36,328 bases of DNA from Acidimicrobiaceae bacterium (lineage in GTDB: Bacteria; Actinomycetota; Acidimicrobiia; Acidimicrobiales; RAAP-2), in contig PNAT01000176.1 of the NCBI GenBank assembly GCA_003169675.1, forward strand, positions 1 to 36,328. Direction: 5' to 3'. How positions within the stretch are numbered: the stretch's first letter is position 1; each line of letters opens with the position of its first letter. A program made the position numbers and the translations under genes. The notes beneath the pieces are model-generated. The model saw only the letters and a program-made list of their open reading frames with translations, was not told where the DNA came from and searched no databases. This document shows, piece by piece, positions 17,875 through 24,841 of this stretch.

Positions 17875-19094
17875 TGGCATTTTCAGAAGTGCAGGAGGCC
17901 ATCGATGCCATCGGCCGTCTCGGTATGGCCGTGGTGGTGGACGACGAGGATCGGGAGAACGAGGGCGACCTGGTCATGGCCGCCGAGGCCGCCACCCCCG
18001 AGAACATCGCCTTCTTCCTGGCCCACACCTCGGGAGTCATCTGCGTGCCCCTGCTGCCCGAGCGGGCCGACGCGCTCGACCTGCCGCTCATGGTGGTGGC
18101 CAATACCGAGGCCCAGCGCACCGCCTTCACGGTGAGCGTCGACTACCGCCACGGCACCAGCACCGGGATCTCGGCCGCCGACCGCGCCACCACCATCTCC
18201 GCCCTCATCGACCCCCACACCAGGCCCAACGACCTCAACCGCCCCGGTCACATCTTTCCGCTGCGCTACCGCAGCGGCGGGGTGCTCAAGCGGGCCGGCC
18301 ATACCGAGGCCACGGTGGACCTGTGCCGGTCCGCCGGCCTGACCCCGGCCGGTGTGCTGTGCGAGATCGTGACCGAGGACAAGTCGGAGATGGCCCGCCT
18401 CCCCGACCTGGAGCGCTTCGCCAAGAAGCACGACCTGCCCCTTATCTCCATCGCCGAGCTGATCCGCTACCGCCGCCAGAACGAGAAGTTGGTCCGCCTC
18501 ATCTCCGAGGCCCGCATCCCGGCCGCCGGGCGCGAGTTCCGGGCCTTCGTCTATGAATCGGTCCTGGACGCCGAGCAGCACCTGGCCCTGGTCATGGGCG
18601 AGGTGGCCGGTGAGGAGGACGTGCTCGTCCGGGTGCACTCGGAGTGCCTCACCGGCGATGTCTTCGGGTCGTTGCGCTGCGACTGCGGGCCCCAGCTGCA
18701 GGCCTCCCTCGACCTGATCGAGCAAGAAGGCCGGGGCGTGCTCATCTACCTGCGCGGCCACGAGGGCCGGGGGATCGGCCTCGGCCACAAAATACGGGCC
18801 TACCAACTCCAGGAGGAGGGGCACGACACCGTCGACGCCAACCTGCAGCAGGGCCTGCCGGTGGACAGCCGGGAGTACGGGATCGGCGCGCAGATGCTGG
18901 TCGATCTCGGCGTCACCACCATGCGCCTCATGACCAACAATCCGGTCAAGTACGGCGGGCTCGAAGGCTTCGGGCTGGACATCACCGAGCGTGTCCCCCT
19001 GCAGCCGTCGCCCAACCCGGAGAACATCGCCTACCTGCGCACCAAGCGCGAGCGCATGGGCCATCTCCTGCACGGCCTCGACGACGTCCTGTGA
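17874..19094 (+). CDS. ribBA: DHBP synthase / GTP cyclohydrolase II
   Basis: A 406-residue fusion supplying both precursors of riboflavin. The N-terminal DHBP synthase half (about 1-200) has DDEDRENEGDLVMAAE, HGTSTGISAADRA and RPGHIFPL, converting ribulose 5-phosphate to the four-carbon unit. The GTP cyclohydrolase II half (about 205-400) has the zinc cysteines in SECLTGDVFGSLRCDCGPQL, the substrate motif LRGHEGRGIGL and MTNNPVKYGGLEGFGL near the end. The key residues of both halves are intact. ATG 17874 overlaps ribD by one base, and AGGTGG upstream can act as ribosome binding site. ribH follows 16 bases later. Confidence 0.97.
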   Translation: MAFSEVQEAIDAIGRLGMAVVVDDEDRENEGDLVMAAEAATPENIAFFLAHTSGVICVPLLPERADALDLPLMVVANTEAQRTAFTVSVDYRHGTSTGISAADRATTISALIDPHTRPNDLNRPGHIFPLRYRSGGVLKRAGHTEATVDLCRSAGLTPAGVLCEIVTEDKSEMARLPDLERFAKKHDLPLISIAELIRYRRQNEKLVRLISEARIPAAGREFRAFVYESVLDAEQHLALVMGEVAGEEDVLVRVHSECLTGDVFGSLRCDCGPQLQASLDLIEQEGRGVLIYLRGHEGRGIGLGHKIRAYQLQEEGHDTVDANLQQGLPVDSREYGIGAQMLVDLGVTTMRLMTNNPVKYGGLEGFGLDITERVPLQPSPNPENIAYLRTKRERMGHLLHGLDDVL

Positions 19095-19110
19095 CCCCCG
19101 ACCACCGCTG

Positions 19111-19662
19111 ATGGCCGGATCCGACTTTGCCGCATTGCCCGTCGGCGCCCTCGACGAGGTGGCCTCCTTCGTCGGCGCCTCGCTGCGGGGTGAGCACAAC
19201 GGGACCGGGCTGCGCATCGGGATCGCCTGCGCCCTCTTCAACGGCGGTATCACCAAGCGCCTCCTGGATGGGGCCCTCGAGGCCCTGGTCGAGGCCGGTA
19301 CCGAGGCCCAAGATGTGACGGTGGCCTGGGCTCCCGGGGCCTTCGAGCTCCCGCTCGTCGCCCGGGCCTTCGCCGGCGCCGGAAAGGTCGACGCCACCTT
19401 GTGCCTGGGGGCGGTCATCCGGGGCGAAACCGGGCACTACGACTTCGTGGCCGGCCAGTGCGCCGCCGGCATTCAACAGGTGCAACTTTCCACCGGACAC
19501 CCGGTGGTCTTCGGCGTGCTCACCACCGAGACGCTGGCACAGGCCCTCGCCCGCTCGGAACCCGACCTTTCCAACAAGGGCCGCGAGGCGGCTCTGACCG
19601 GCATCGAAATGGTCCGCCTGCTCCGCACCGGCCCCCTCTCGCAGGTCCACGCAATAGGCTGA
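19111..19662 (+). CDS. ribH: 6,7-dimethyl-8-ribityllumazine synthase
   Basis: A 183-residue lumazine synthase, joining the DHBP and pyrimidine products of the two preceding genes. Motifs: GAFELPLVARAF (substrate site), GAVIRGETGHYDFV with the catalytic His109, VVFGVLTTET, and NKGREAALTGIEMV at the C terminus. The N terminus carries about 25 extra residues before the usual core. The frame is open back to 18991, but ATG 19111 follows ribBA closely. Riboflavin synthase, which would use its product, is not encoded in this cluster. Confidence 0.95.
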   Translation: MAGSDFAALPVGALDEVASFVGASLRGEHNGTGLRIGIACALFNGGITKRLLDGALEALVEAGTEAQDVTVAWAPGAFELPLVARAFAGAGKVDATLCLGAVIRGETGHYDFVAGQCAAGIQQVQLSTGHPVVFGVLTTETLAQALARSEPDLSNKGREAALTGIEMVRLLRTGPLSQVHAIG

Positions 19663-19710
19663 TTCATACGCAATTCACAAGGCTGACACGGTCCCGATAC
19701 CTCGGTTCCC

Positions 19711-19748
19711 TACGGTGAAACGATCATTTGGAAAGCCAGGTGCAGGAG
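19711..19748 (+). promoter_or_regulatory. Possible -10 box and ribosome binding site of the alpha/beta hydrolase gene
   Basis: TACGGT at 19711-19716 fits TANNNT. CTGACA at 19683-19688 resembles a -35 box, but the spacer of 22 bases is too long for confidence. AGGAG at 19744-19748 is a good ribosome binding site nine bases before ATG 19758, which decides that start over the in-frame TTG 19728 and GTG 19740. Confidence 0.4.
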
Positions 19749-19757
19749 ACGGCAGGC

Positions 19758-20810
19758 ATGACGGACCCGACGCAGGAAGAGGATGAGTCGATCGACCCCG
19801 ACCTGATCCGCTTCAAGCCCGGTGTCCGTCGCGAGGGGCCGTGCACCGTGGCCTACACCACCGTTCACGGCTACCGGCGGGCCTATGTGAAGGTCGGCTC
19901 GGGACCGGCCATCCTGCTCATCCACGGGATCGGGGACAGCTCGGACACCTGGCGGCCGGTCATTGAGCAGCTGGCCGAGCACCACACGGTGATCGCCCCC
20001 GATCTGCTCGGGCACGGACGGTCGGAGAAGCCGCGGGCCGACTACTCCATCGCCGCCTTTGCCAACGGCATGCGCGACCTCCTCAGCGTGCTCGAGGTCG
20101 ACAAGGTGACCGTGGTCGGGCACTCGCTGGGCGGGGGCGTGGCCGCCCAATTCGCCTACCAGTTCCCCGACCGCTGTGAGCGCCTCATCCTGGTGGGCAG
20201 CGGCGGAGTCGGTCGTTCCGTCAGCCCCCTCCTGCGCCTGGCGGCCATCCCGGGCGTCGAGTTCCTCATGCCCCTTTTCGCCCTGCCGCCGGTCCGGAAC
20301 GCCAGCCGGATTGTGGCCGACATATTGGAGCGATTCGATACTTCTCTCGGCCGCGACACCGAAGAGGTCCTCGCCGTTTTCGACTCCCTCCCCGACACGG
20401 CGGCCCGCCGGGCCATCCTGCGCACCCTGCGCTCCGGGGTGGACTGGCGGGGCCAGGTCATCACCATGCTGGACCGGGCCTACCTGGCCGAAGGCATGCC
20501 AACCCTGATCATCTGGGGCCGGCGCGACGCCATCATCCCGCTGGGCCACGGCCGCCTGGCCCACGCGGCCTTGCCGGGCAGCCAGCTCGAGATCTTCGAC
20601 GGGGCCGGGCACTTCCCGCACCACACCGACCCCGGCCGTTTCGTCCGGGTCGTCAGCGATTTCCTGGAGCACTCCACCCCGGCCCGGTTCGACGCCGACG
20701 AATGGCGGGAAAGGCTGCGCCGGGGCCGCAAAGTCAACGAATCGGAGACGCCCGAAGCCGATCTCGAGATGATGACGCTCCCGCTCTCCCCGATGCCCAG
20801 CGCCCACTGA
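19758..20810 (+). CDS. Alpha/beta-fold hydrolase
   Basis: A 350-residue single-domain alpha/beta hydrolase. The oxyanion-hole segment is LLIHGIGDSSDTW, the nucleophile elbow GHSLGGG (Ser123), the acid is Asp257 in WGRRDAIIP, and the general base is His285 in GAGHFPHH. DLLGHGRSEKP is typical of esterase, haloalkane dehalogenase and epoxide hydrolase-like members. A cap region of about 75 residues lies between the elbow and the Asp. The C-terminal 45 residues are charged and probably disordered. No signal peptide is seen, so the protein is cytosolic. Substrate unknown. It follows ribH with about 95 bases between and has its own ribosome binding site. Confidence 0.85.
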   Translation: MTDPTQEEDESIDPDLIRFKPGVRREGPCTVAYTTVHGYRRAYVKVGSGPAILLIHGIGDSSDTWRPVIEQLAEHHTVIAPDLLGHGRSEKPRADYSIAAFANGMRDLLSVLEVDKVTVVGHSLGGGVAAQFAYQFPDRCERLILVGSGGVGRSVSPLLRLAAIPGVEFLMPLFALPPVRNASRIVADILERFDTSLGRDTEEVLAVFDSLPDTAARRAILRTLRSGVDWRGQVITMLDRAYLAEGMPTLIIWGRRDAIIPLGHGRLAHAALPGSQLEIFDGAGHFPHHTDPGRFVRVVSDFLEHSTPARFDADEWRERLRRGRKVNESETPEADLEMMTLPLSPMPSAH

Positions 20811-20897
20811 TCCAACCTCAGCGGGTGTCACAACTGCTGAAAGCATCCTGACGCCGATCCCGCCAAAAGGGACGTTCCGCTACTTCTCGGTATTGGC

Positions 20898-21287
20898 CTA
20901 ATACAGGATCAGCTGGGTGCACCGGTACGAGGCCATCAACCGCTCGGTCGTCTCATTCATCACGATTGCATCCCAGACCTGGGTCGTGCGCCCGGCGTGC
21001 AGCGGCGAGGCGGTGGCCATCACCACCTCACCCTCTTTGGCACTGGAGATGAAGTTGGACTTGCACTCCACCGTGGTGAAGCTCGTGGCCCCCTCGGGCC
21101 AATGCTGGCGGACCCCGAAGGCGCAGAGGGCATCGGCCATGGCCAGTACCACGGGGGCCCACAGGAACCCGGTGCCGGCGATGAGGGCATGGGTCACGGT
21201 GAGGTGGGCCACCGGGTTCTCCTGATCCATCGGGATCTCGATCCCGAGCAGGTCGAGGAAGAGGTGGGCGTCATACGGTGCGGGCAT
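20898..21287 (-). CDS. PaaI-family hotdog thioesterase
   Basis: A 129-residue minus-strand gene. The sequence ALIAGTGFLWAPVVLAMADALC followed by TSFTTVECKSNFISSAKEGEVVMATASPLHAGRTTQVWDAIV has the layout of the PaaI/4HBT thioesterase fold: a central helix with an acidic residue, then long beta strands with the basic/aromatic dimer interface. Members hydrolyse acyl- or aryl-CoA thioesters. The normal HGG-type motif of PaaI is not obvious, so the exact subfamily is uncertain. It converges with the alpha/beta hydrolase gene (87 bases between, no clear terminator) and is divergent from hisG, 53 bases away. Confidence 0.7.
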   Translation of the reverse strand: MPAPYDAHLFLDLLGIEIPMDQENPVAHLTVTHALIAGTGFLWAPVVLAMADALCAFGVRQHWPEGATSFTTVECKSNFISSAKEGEVVMATASPLHAGRTTQVWDAIVMNETTERLMASYRCTQLILY

Positions 21288-21340
21288 CGGTCAGAGCTTG
21301 CCGCACGAGCGGCCGTGACGCGTCTGCGAAGATCTCCCCC

Positions 21341-22225
21341 ATGCTTCGCCTCGTCTTGCCCAAGGGATCGCTCGAGCGCGCCACCATGCAGCTCTTCGAG
21401 GACGCCGACCTGGCCGTGAACCGGGCGTCGGACGTGGCCTACCGGGGCACCATCGGCGACCCCCGCATCAGCGAGGTCAGAATCCTGCGCCCCCAGGAGA
21501 TCCCGGTCTACGTGGCCGATGGCCTCTTCGATCTGGGCATCACGGGACGGGACTGTATCGAGGAGCGGGGGAGCGAGGTGGTCTCGCTGGGCCGGCTCTC
21601 GTACTCCAAGGCCACCGCCAACCCGGCCCGGGTGGTGCTGGCCGTGGCCGCCGACTCGCCCGTGACCAGCCTGGCCGAACTGGCCGCCCGCCCCGGCACC
21701 CTGCGGGTCAGCTCCGAGTATCCCGAACTGACCCGCAAGGCCCTGGCGGCGCAGGGCGTCGAGGCCGAGATCTCACTCTCCTACGGCGCCACCGAGGCCA
21801 AGGTGCCCGATATAGCCGACGCCGTCGTCGATATGACCGAGACGGGGAGCGCCCTGCGAGCCGCCGGCCTCCGGGTCATCGAGACCCTGCTGGTCTCCCA
21901 CACCGAGCTGATCGCCAACCCGGCCGCCGCGGCGGACCCGGACAAGCGCCACGCCATGGAGCAGATATTGACGTTGCTCCAGGGCACCCTGGAGGCCCGC
22001 GGCAAGGTGCTGGTCAAGCTCAACGTCTCGGCCGAGAACCTGGACTCGGTGCTCGGGGTCCTGCCCTCCATGCGCGCCCCCACGGTGTCGGAGCTCTCCG
22101 GCGGCGGCGCCTTCGCCCTCGAGGCGGTGGTGGCCAAGTCCGACATCAACGTGCTCATCCCCGCCCTGCGCGACCACGGGGCGAGCGACATCCTGGAGAT
22201 CCCGCTGTCCAAGATCGTCCACTGA
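21341..22225 (+). CDS. hisG: ATP phosphoribosyltransferase, long form
   Basis: A 294-residue enzyme for the first, feedback-controlled step of histidine synthesis. LRLVLPKGSLERATMQLF (residues 2-19), DLGITGRDCIEE and DIADAVVDMTETGSAL (PRPP-binding loop) are diagnostic. The C-terminal ACT-like domain (about 215-294, KLNVSAENLDSVLGVLPSM...) makes it the long, self-regulated form that does not need HisZ. ATG 21341 gives the family start; the open frame to 21278 adds an unlikely Arg-rich extension. No hisE lies beside it. A small cold-shock-like gene starts 2 bases after the stop. Confidence 0.96.
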   Translation: MLRLVLPKGSLERATMQLFEDADLAVNRASDVAYRGTIGDPRISEVRILRPQEIPVYVADGLFDLGITGRDCIEERGSEVVSLGRLSYSKATANPARVVLAVAADSPVTSLAELAARPGTLRVSSEYPELTRKALAAQGVEAEISLSYGATEAKVPDIADAVVDMTETGSALRAAGLRVIETLLVSHTELIANPAAAADPDKRHAMEQILTLLQGTLEARGKVLVKLNVSAENLDSVLGVLPSMRAPTVSELSGGGAFALEAVVAKSDINVLIPALRDHGASDILEIPLSKIVH

Positions 22226-22227
22226 CC

Positions 22228-22470
22228 ATGGTGGGCCCCATCCCTTCCGCCGGGCCGCAATTCGGGCGGGTCACCTCGTTCGACCCCAGCCGAGGACTCG
22301 GCACCATCACCCACGCTGATGGGACCGAGTACCCGTTCCACGCCACCGCCATCACCGACGGCACCCGGGCCATTGCGGAGGGCACCGACGTGGTCTTCAC
22401 CCCCGCCCCCGGGCGCCAGGGACGCTACGAAGCGCTCTCGATCGTGGCTTCGCACCAAGTTCCGGAGTAG
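22228..22470 (+). CDS. Small cold-shock-domain-like protein
   Basis: An 80-residue protein whose order of segments matches one OB-fold cold shock domain: GRVTSFDPSRGLGTITHADG (RNP1-like), TEYPFHATAI (RNP2-like) and GTDVVFTPAPGRQGRYEAL. Canonical RNP1 KGFGFI is here RGLGTI, so RNA-stacking aromatics are reduced. Nucleic-acid binding is therefore an inference. ATG 22228 is 2 bases after hisG, so it is probably co-translated. Its last 46 bases overlap the 3' end of the minus-strand TetR gene (22425-22470), an unusually long convergent overlap. Confidence 0.65.
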   Translation: MVGPIPSAGPQFGRVTSFDPSRGLGTITHADGTEYPFHATAITDGTRAIAEGTDVVFTPAPGRQGRYEALSIVASHQVPE

Positions 22471-23015
22471 TGCCGGGCGAAGGCGTCGAGGGCGGCATCG
22501 GTGCCGGCCCGATCCCCGGTGGCCAGCAGATCAAGAAGGAGGCCGCGGGTCACGGCCAGCCCGAGGCGGGCATGCACCCGGGCGGTCTCGGCCGGGACAC
22601 CCTGGGTGGCCGCTGCGGCGACATTGGCGTCGAGCCAGCGCTGAATGTTCTCTCCCAACAGCGGCCGCATCCGCTCATCGCCTTGGAGGGCCCGGCCGTA
22701 GAGGGCGAAGAACAGCCGTTCGAAGTCGCCCAGGGCCGGATCGGCCACATGGGCCCACATCAGGCGCACCACCTCGTCGGTCGTCGCCTCGCCGGCTCCA
22801 CTCACCGCGGCGAACTGGTCCAGCGTCCTCTCCTCGACCGCCCGCGCCACCGCGACCAGGAGTTCTTCCTTGGAGCCGAAGTGGTAGAGGAGCATGCGGT
22901 GGCTGGTCCCGACCCCCGCCGCTATGTGGCGCAGGCTTTGATCGGCCAGCCCGTCGTCGGTGAAGTGTTCGATCACGGCATCGAGGAGTTGCTGCCTGCC
23001 CGAATTGCCCTTCAT
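22425..23015 (-). CDS. TetR-family transcriptional regulator
   Basis: A 196-residue repressor. The N-terminal helix-turn-helix (about residues 7-52) reads LLDAVIEHFTDDGLADQSLRHIAAGVGTS...LLYHFGSKEELLVAV, the classic TetR domain, with YHFGSKEEL ending the recognition helix region. The C-terminal ligand domain (about 70-190) is helical and Ala-rich; the ligand cannot be predicted. It is divergent from the SRPBCC gene, and the 16-base palindrome between them overlaps its own start codon, so autorepression and control of the neighbour are likely. The minus-strand start is at 23015, 7 bases after a TACCAT -10 box: probably leaderless. Confidence 0.9.
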   Translation of the reverse strand: MKGNSGRQQLLDAVIEHFTDDGLADQSLRHIAAGVGTSHRMLLYHFGSKEELLVAVARAVEERTLDQFAAVSGAGEATTDEVVRLMWAHVADPALGDFERLFFALYGRALQGDERMRPLLGENIQRWLDANVAAAATQGVPAETARVHARLGLAVTRGLLLDLLATGDRAGTDAALDAFARHYSGTWCEATIESAS

Positions 23016-23032
23016 GTACCAAATGGTACACT
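23005..23032 (+). promoter_or_regulatory. Divergent promoter with TetR operator palindrome
   Basis: The 16-mer at 23015-23030 is a perfect inverted repeat of 7-base arms (TGTACCA / TGGTACA) around AA. On the plus strand TTGCCC (23005-23010), a 16-base spacer and TACACT (23027-23032) form a promoter for the SRPBCC gene, and the operator fills the spacer and touches the -10 box. On the minus strand TACCAT (23028-23023) lies inside the palindrome, 7 bases before the tetR ATG. One bound repressor would block both promoters. Confidence 0.7.
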
Positions 23033-23061
23033 ACGAGCTTCCCACAGAGTTGGAGGTGGCC

Positions 23062-23505
23062 ATGGCCCAGCAGGTGATTGAGCACACGGTGACGACGACG
23101 GCCGCGCCCCAAGCGGTGTACTCGCTGCTGGCCGATGGCTCCACCTGGCCCACCTGGTCGCCGGTCGGTGCCTTCACCTTGGTCGAGCCTGGTGACGGGG
23201 TGCCCGAGGGAGTGGGTGCCGTCCGGGTCTTCACCACCGGGCGCATCAAGAGCCGGGAGCAGGTGGTGCGAGCCGAGCCGAACCAGCTCTTCAGCTACAT
23301 CTTGATCTCCGGCTTGGCCATCCGTGACTACACGGCGGTGATCACCTTGACTCCCACCGACGCCGGGACCTCCATCCACTGGCGCTCGACCTTCCGGGCC
23401 AAGGTCCCGGGCACCGGCGGGACCTACCAGCGCCAGCTGGGCAAGTTCATCGGTGAGACGGTGAAAGGTCTCGCGGCTGCCGCCTCCCGGTCAGTTGAGG
23501 CCTGA
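23062..23505 (+). CDS. SRPBCC-family (START/polyketide-cyclase-like) protein
   Basis: A 147-residue protein of the SRPBCC helix-grip fold. IEHTVTTTAAPQAVYSLLADGSTWPTWSP is the typical first strand-helix unit, and GAVRVFTTGRIKSREQVV...SYILISGLAIRDYTAVITL and SIHWRSTF follow as the beta sheet, ending in a long C-terminal helix (YQRQLGKFIGETVKGLAAAA). Such proteins bind hydrophobic ligands; substrate unknown. ATG 23062 has GGAGG (23052-23056) five bases upstream, which decides against the longer open frame from 22960. It is divergent from tetR and probably its target. The last 15 bases overlap the minus-strand DUF1844 gene. Confidence 0.8.
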   Translation: MAQQVIEHTVTTTAAPQAVYSLLADGSTWPTWSPVGAFTLVEPGDGVPEGVGAVRVFTTGRIKSREQVVRAEPNQLFSYILISGLAIRDYTAVITLTPTDAGTSIHWRSTFRAKVPGTGGTYQRQLGKFIGETVKGLAAAASRSVEA

Positions 23506-23922
23506 GTTCGCCGCGTTCTCACCCGCCGAGCGCTCGACCCCGTCGAACTGGACGAAGGCCAAGCGGAGCTGGGAAAGGGCCTCGAGCAGGGACGGCTCGG
23601 CCTCGCCCAGCCGCCCCTTCAACCCGACCAGCAGGTGCCCGAGGCCGTCGATGGCCAGGCGGGCCTGGAACAACATTGGTGGCCTCTGGGACAGATAGAT
23701 GGCGGCGAGCTCGAACAGGCCGTAGCAGTGGTTGGCCACCACCACTTCGGCCGGCGTGTTGGCCAGTTGGGCCCTCATGGCCTCCACCTCGGCCTGGGCC
23801 TCTGCACTCAGTGTCTCGGGCGGATCTCCGTCGCCCTGTTGGTCATCCGGCGGTTGGTCGGCCGCCACGCCCTCATCCTTGGTTGGGAAGTGCTCGCCCG
23901 ACGGTGTCCAAAGACTGCTCAT
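23491..23922 (-). CDS. DUF1844-family protein
   Basis: A 143-residue acidic protein on the minus strand. Residues about 1-40 are low-complexity and charged. The core, VVVANHCYGLFELAAIYLSQRPPMLFQARLAIDGLGHLLVGLKGRL (about 60-105), followed by SLLEALSQLRLAFVQF, is the helical DUF1844 domain. Function is not known. In actinobacteria the gene commonly sits divergent from infC, as here, which suggests a link to translation, but that is only context. Its ATG (23922, minus) lies 6 bases after TAGAGT, a leaderless arrangement. Confidence 0.8.
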   Translation of the reverse strand: MSSLWTPSGEHFPTKDEGVAADQPPDDQQGDGDPPETLSAEAQAEVEAMRAQLANTPAEVVVANHCYGLFELAAIYLSQRPPMLFQARLAIDGLGHLLVGLKGRLGEAEPSLLEALSQLRLAFVQFDGVERSAGENAANSGLN

Positions 23923-23928
23923 GCTGGT

Positions 23929-23938
23929 ACTCTATGAT
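23929..23938. promoter_or_regulatory. Overlapping divergent -10 boxes of infC and the DUF1844 gene
   Basis: On the plus strand TATGAT (23933-23938) is an almost perfect -10 box facing infC. On the minus strand TAGAGT (23934-23929) is the -10 box of the DUF1844 gene, 6 bases before its ATG. The two hexamers share two base pairs, so RNA polymerase cannot occupy both at once. No strong -35 hexamer is seen for either. Confidence 0.55.
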
Positions 23939-24123
23939 CCTTGACTACATGGAAGCGGGGCCGCCCACCGGGTGGCCTCCACCTGGCCACACATTCGCCC
24001 TTTGGGCGGCCGCCGTGCGCCAGGTCGAAGGTTCTCCGCCGCGGGCATTGCCTGCAGGTCGGCCTCGCTCCTCCGAATGGCTCGCGGAAAGACCGCGGGC
24101 CCGAGTGAGAGGTGTGATGCCGC
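23939..24123 (+). promoter_or_regulatory. Structured infC leader
   Basis: About 180 bases separate the -10 box from the infC ATC. Three hairpins can be drawn: GTGGCC (23972-23977) with GGCCAC (23985-23990), loop of 7; CGCCC (23996-24000) with GGGCG (24004-24008), loop of 3; and a 7-pair stem 24081-24087 / 24093-24099 with loop AAAGA, just before the ribosome binding site GAGAGG (24107-24112). None is followed by a U-run, so none is an obvious terminator. Regulation of translation of the infC-rpmI-rplT operon is a reasonable inference. It does not obviously match the known L20 leader types. Confidence 0.45.
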
Positions 24124-24134
24124 ATCGTCGCTGA
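23949..24134 (+). other. Possible upstream open frame in the infC leader
   Basis: ATG 23949 lies 10 bases after the infC -10 box, so it is at or very near the 5' end of the mRNA. The frame runs 61 codons to TGA 24132-24134 and thus overlaps the infC ATC start (24124) by 11 bases. The product would be Pro/Arg-rich (starting MEAGPPTGWPPPGH) and shows no known domain. The whole frame is open upstream as well, as expected by chance at this GC content. If translated, it could couple ribosome termination to initiation at the ATC. Purely inferential. Confidence 0.22.
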
Positions 24135-24837
24135 AACCACAACTGAGCACCGGATCAATGACCGTATCCGTGCCCGTGAAGTCCGACTCGTGGACCCCGA
24201 TGGTGTGCAGCTAGGCATCAAGGCGCTGCCCGAGGCTCTGGCCATTGCCAAGGAGCTCGACCTGGACCTGGTCGAAGTGGCTCCCATGGCCAACCCGCCG
24301 GTATGCCGGATCATGGACTTCGGAAAGTTCAAGTTCGACGAGGCGCAGCGGGCCAAGGAGAGCCGTCGCAAGACGGTCCATGTGGGGATCAAGGAGATGA
24401 AGTACCGGCCCAAGATCGGGCCCGGGGACTTCGACACCAAGACCCGGCAGGTGGGCAAGTTCCTCAACGAAGGGCACAAGGTCAAGATCACGATCATGTT
24501 CCGTGGGCGCGAGGTGTACCACCCCGAGCACGGAAAGCGGATTCTGGATCGCATTGCCGAGCAGATGGAGGGCGTGGCCAAAATCGAGGCCGAGCCCAAG
24601 CTCGACAACCGCAACATGATCATGGTGCTCGCTCCCGACAAGAGGGCCCGCCAGGCTGCTCAGTCCAGGGCAACGAACCAGCAGCGCGGCGACAAGGCGC
24701 CATCGGATACCCCCGATTCCGCCTCCAGCCAAGCGAGGGTTCCCGACTCTGAGGGCGCCGAGAGTGCGCCCGTGGTCGGTGCAGTCAATGAAGTCGATGC
24801 AGTCAGCGAAGACGCCGCAGCAGCCGAAGAAGGATGA
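24124..24837 (+). CDS. infC: Translation initiation factor IF-3, with an ATC start codon
   Basis: A 237-residue IF-3 that keeps the 30S subunit free and proofreads start-site choice. The N domain contains INDRIRAREVRLVDPDG, LDLDLVEVAPMANPPVCRIMDFGKFKF; the C domain KEMKYRPKIGPGDFDTK, VKITIMFRGREVYHPEHG and LDNRNMIMVLAP; then about 50 residues of acidic, Ala-rich tail common in actinobacteria. No ATG, GTG or TTG lies in frame between the stop at 24115-24117 and GTG 24190, yet conserved N-terminal sequence (HRINDRIRAREVRL) is encoded there. ATC at 24124, behind GAGAGG, is the best start. infC is known for AUU/AUC-type starts that IF-3 itself discriminates against, giving autoregulation. rpmI follows 4 bases after the stop. 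Confidence 0.93.
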   Translation: MVAETTTEHRINDRIRAREVRLVDPDGVQLGIKALPEALAIAKELDLDLVEVAPMANPPVCRIMDFGKFKFDEAQRAKESRRKTVHVGIKEMKYRPKIGPGDFDTKTRQVGKFLNEGHKVKITIMFRGREVYHPEHGKRILDRIAEQMEGVAKIEAEPKLDNRNMIMVLAPDKRARQAAQSRATNQQRGDKAPSDTPDSASSQARVPDSEGAESAPVVGAVNEVDAVSEDAAAAEEG

Positions 24838-24841
24838 CGCA

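Noticed and set aside
17883-19418. A 511-codon minus-strand open frame opposite ribBA and ribH
   Set aside because: It is antisense to two clear enzymes, has no family resemblance, and long antisense frames are expected at this GC content and codon use.
20811-20897. A bidirectional terminator between the alpha/beta hydrolase and the thioesterase
   Set aside because: Only 4-pair stems such as TCCC/GGGA with a 7-base loop can be found, with no T-run; not enough for a call.
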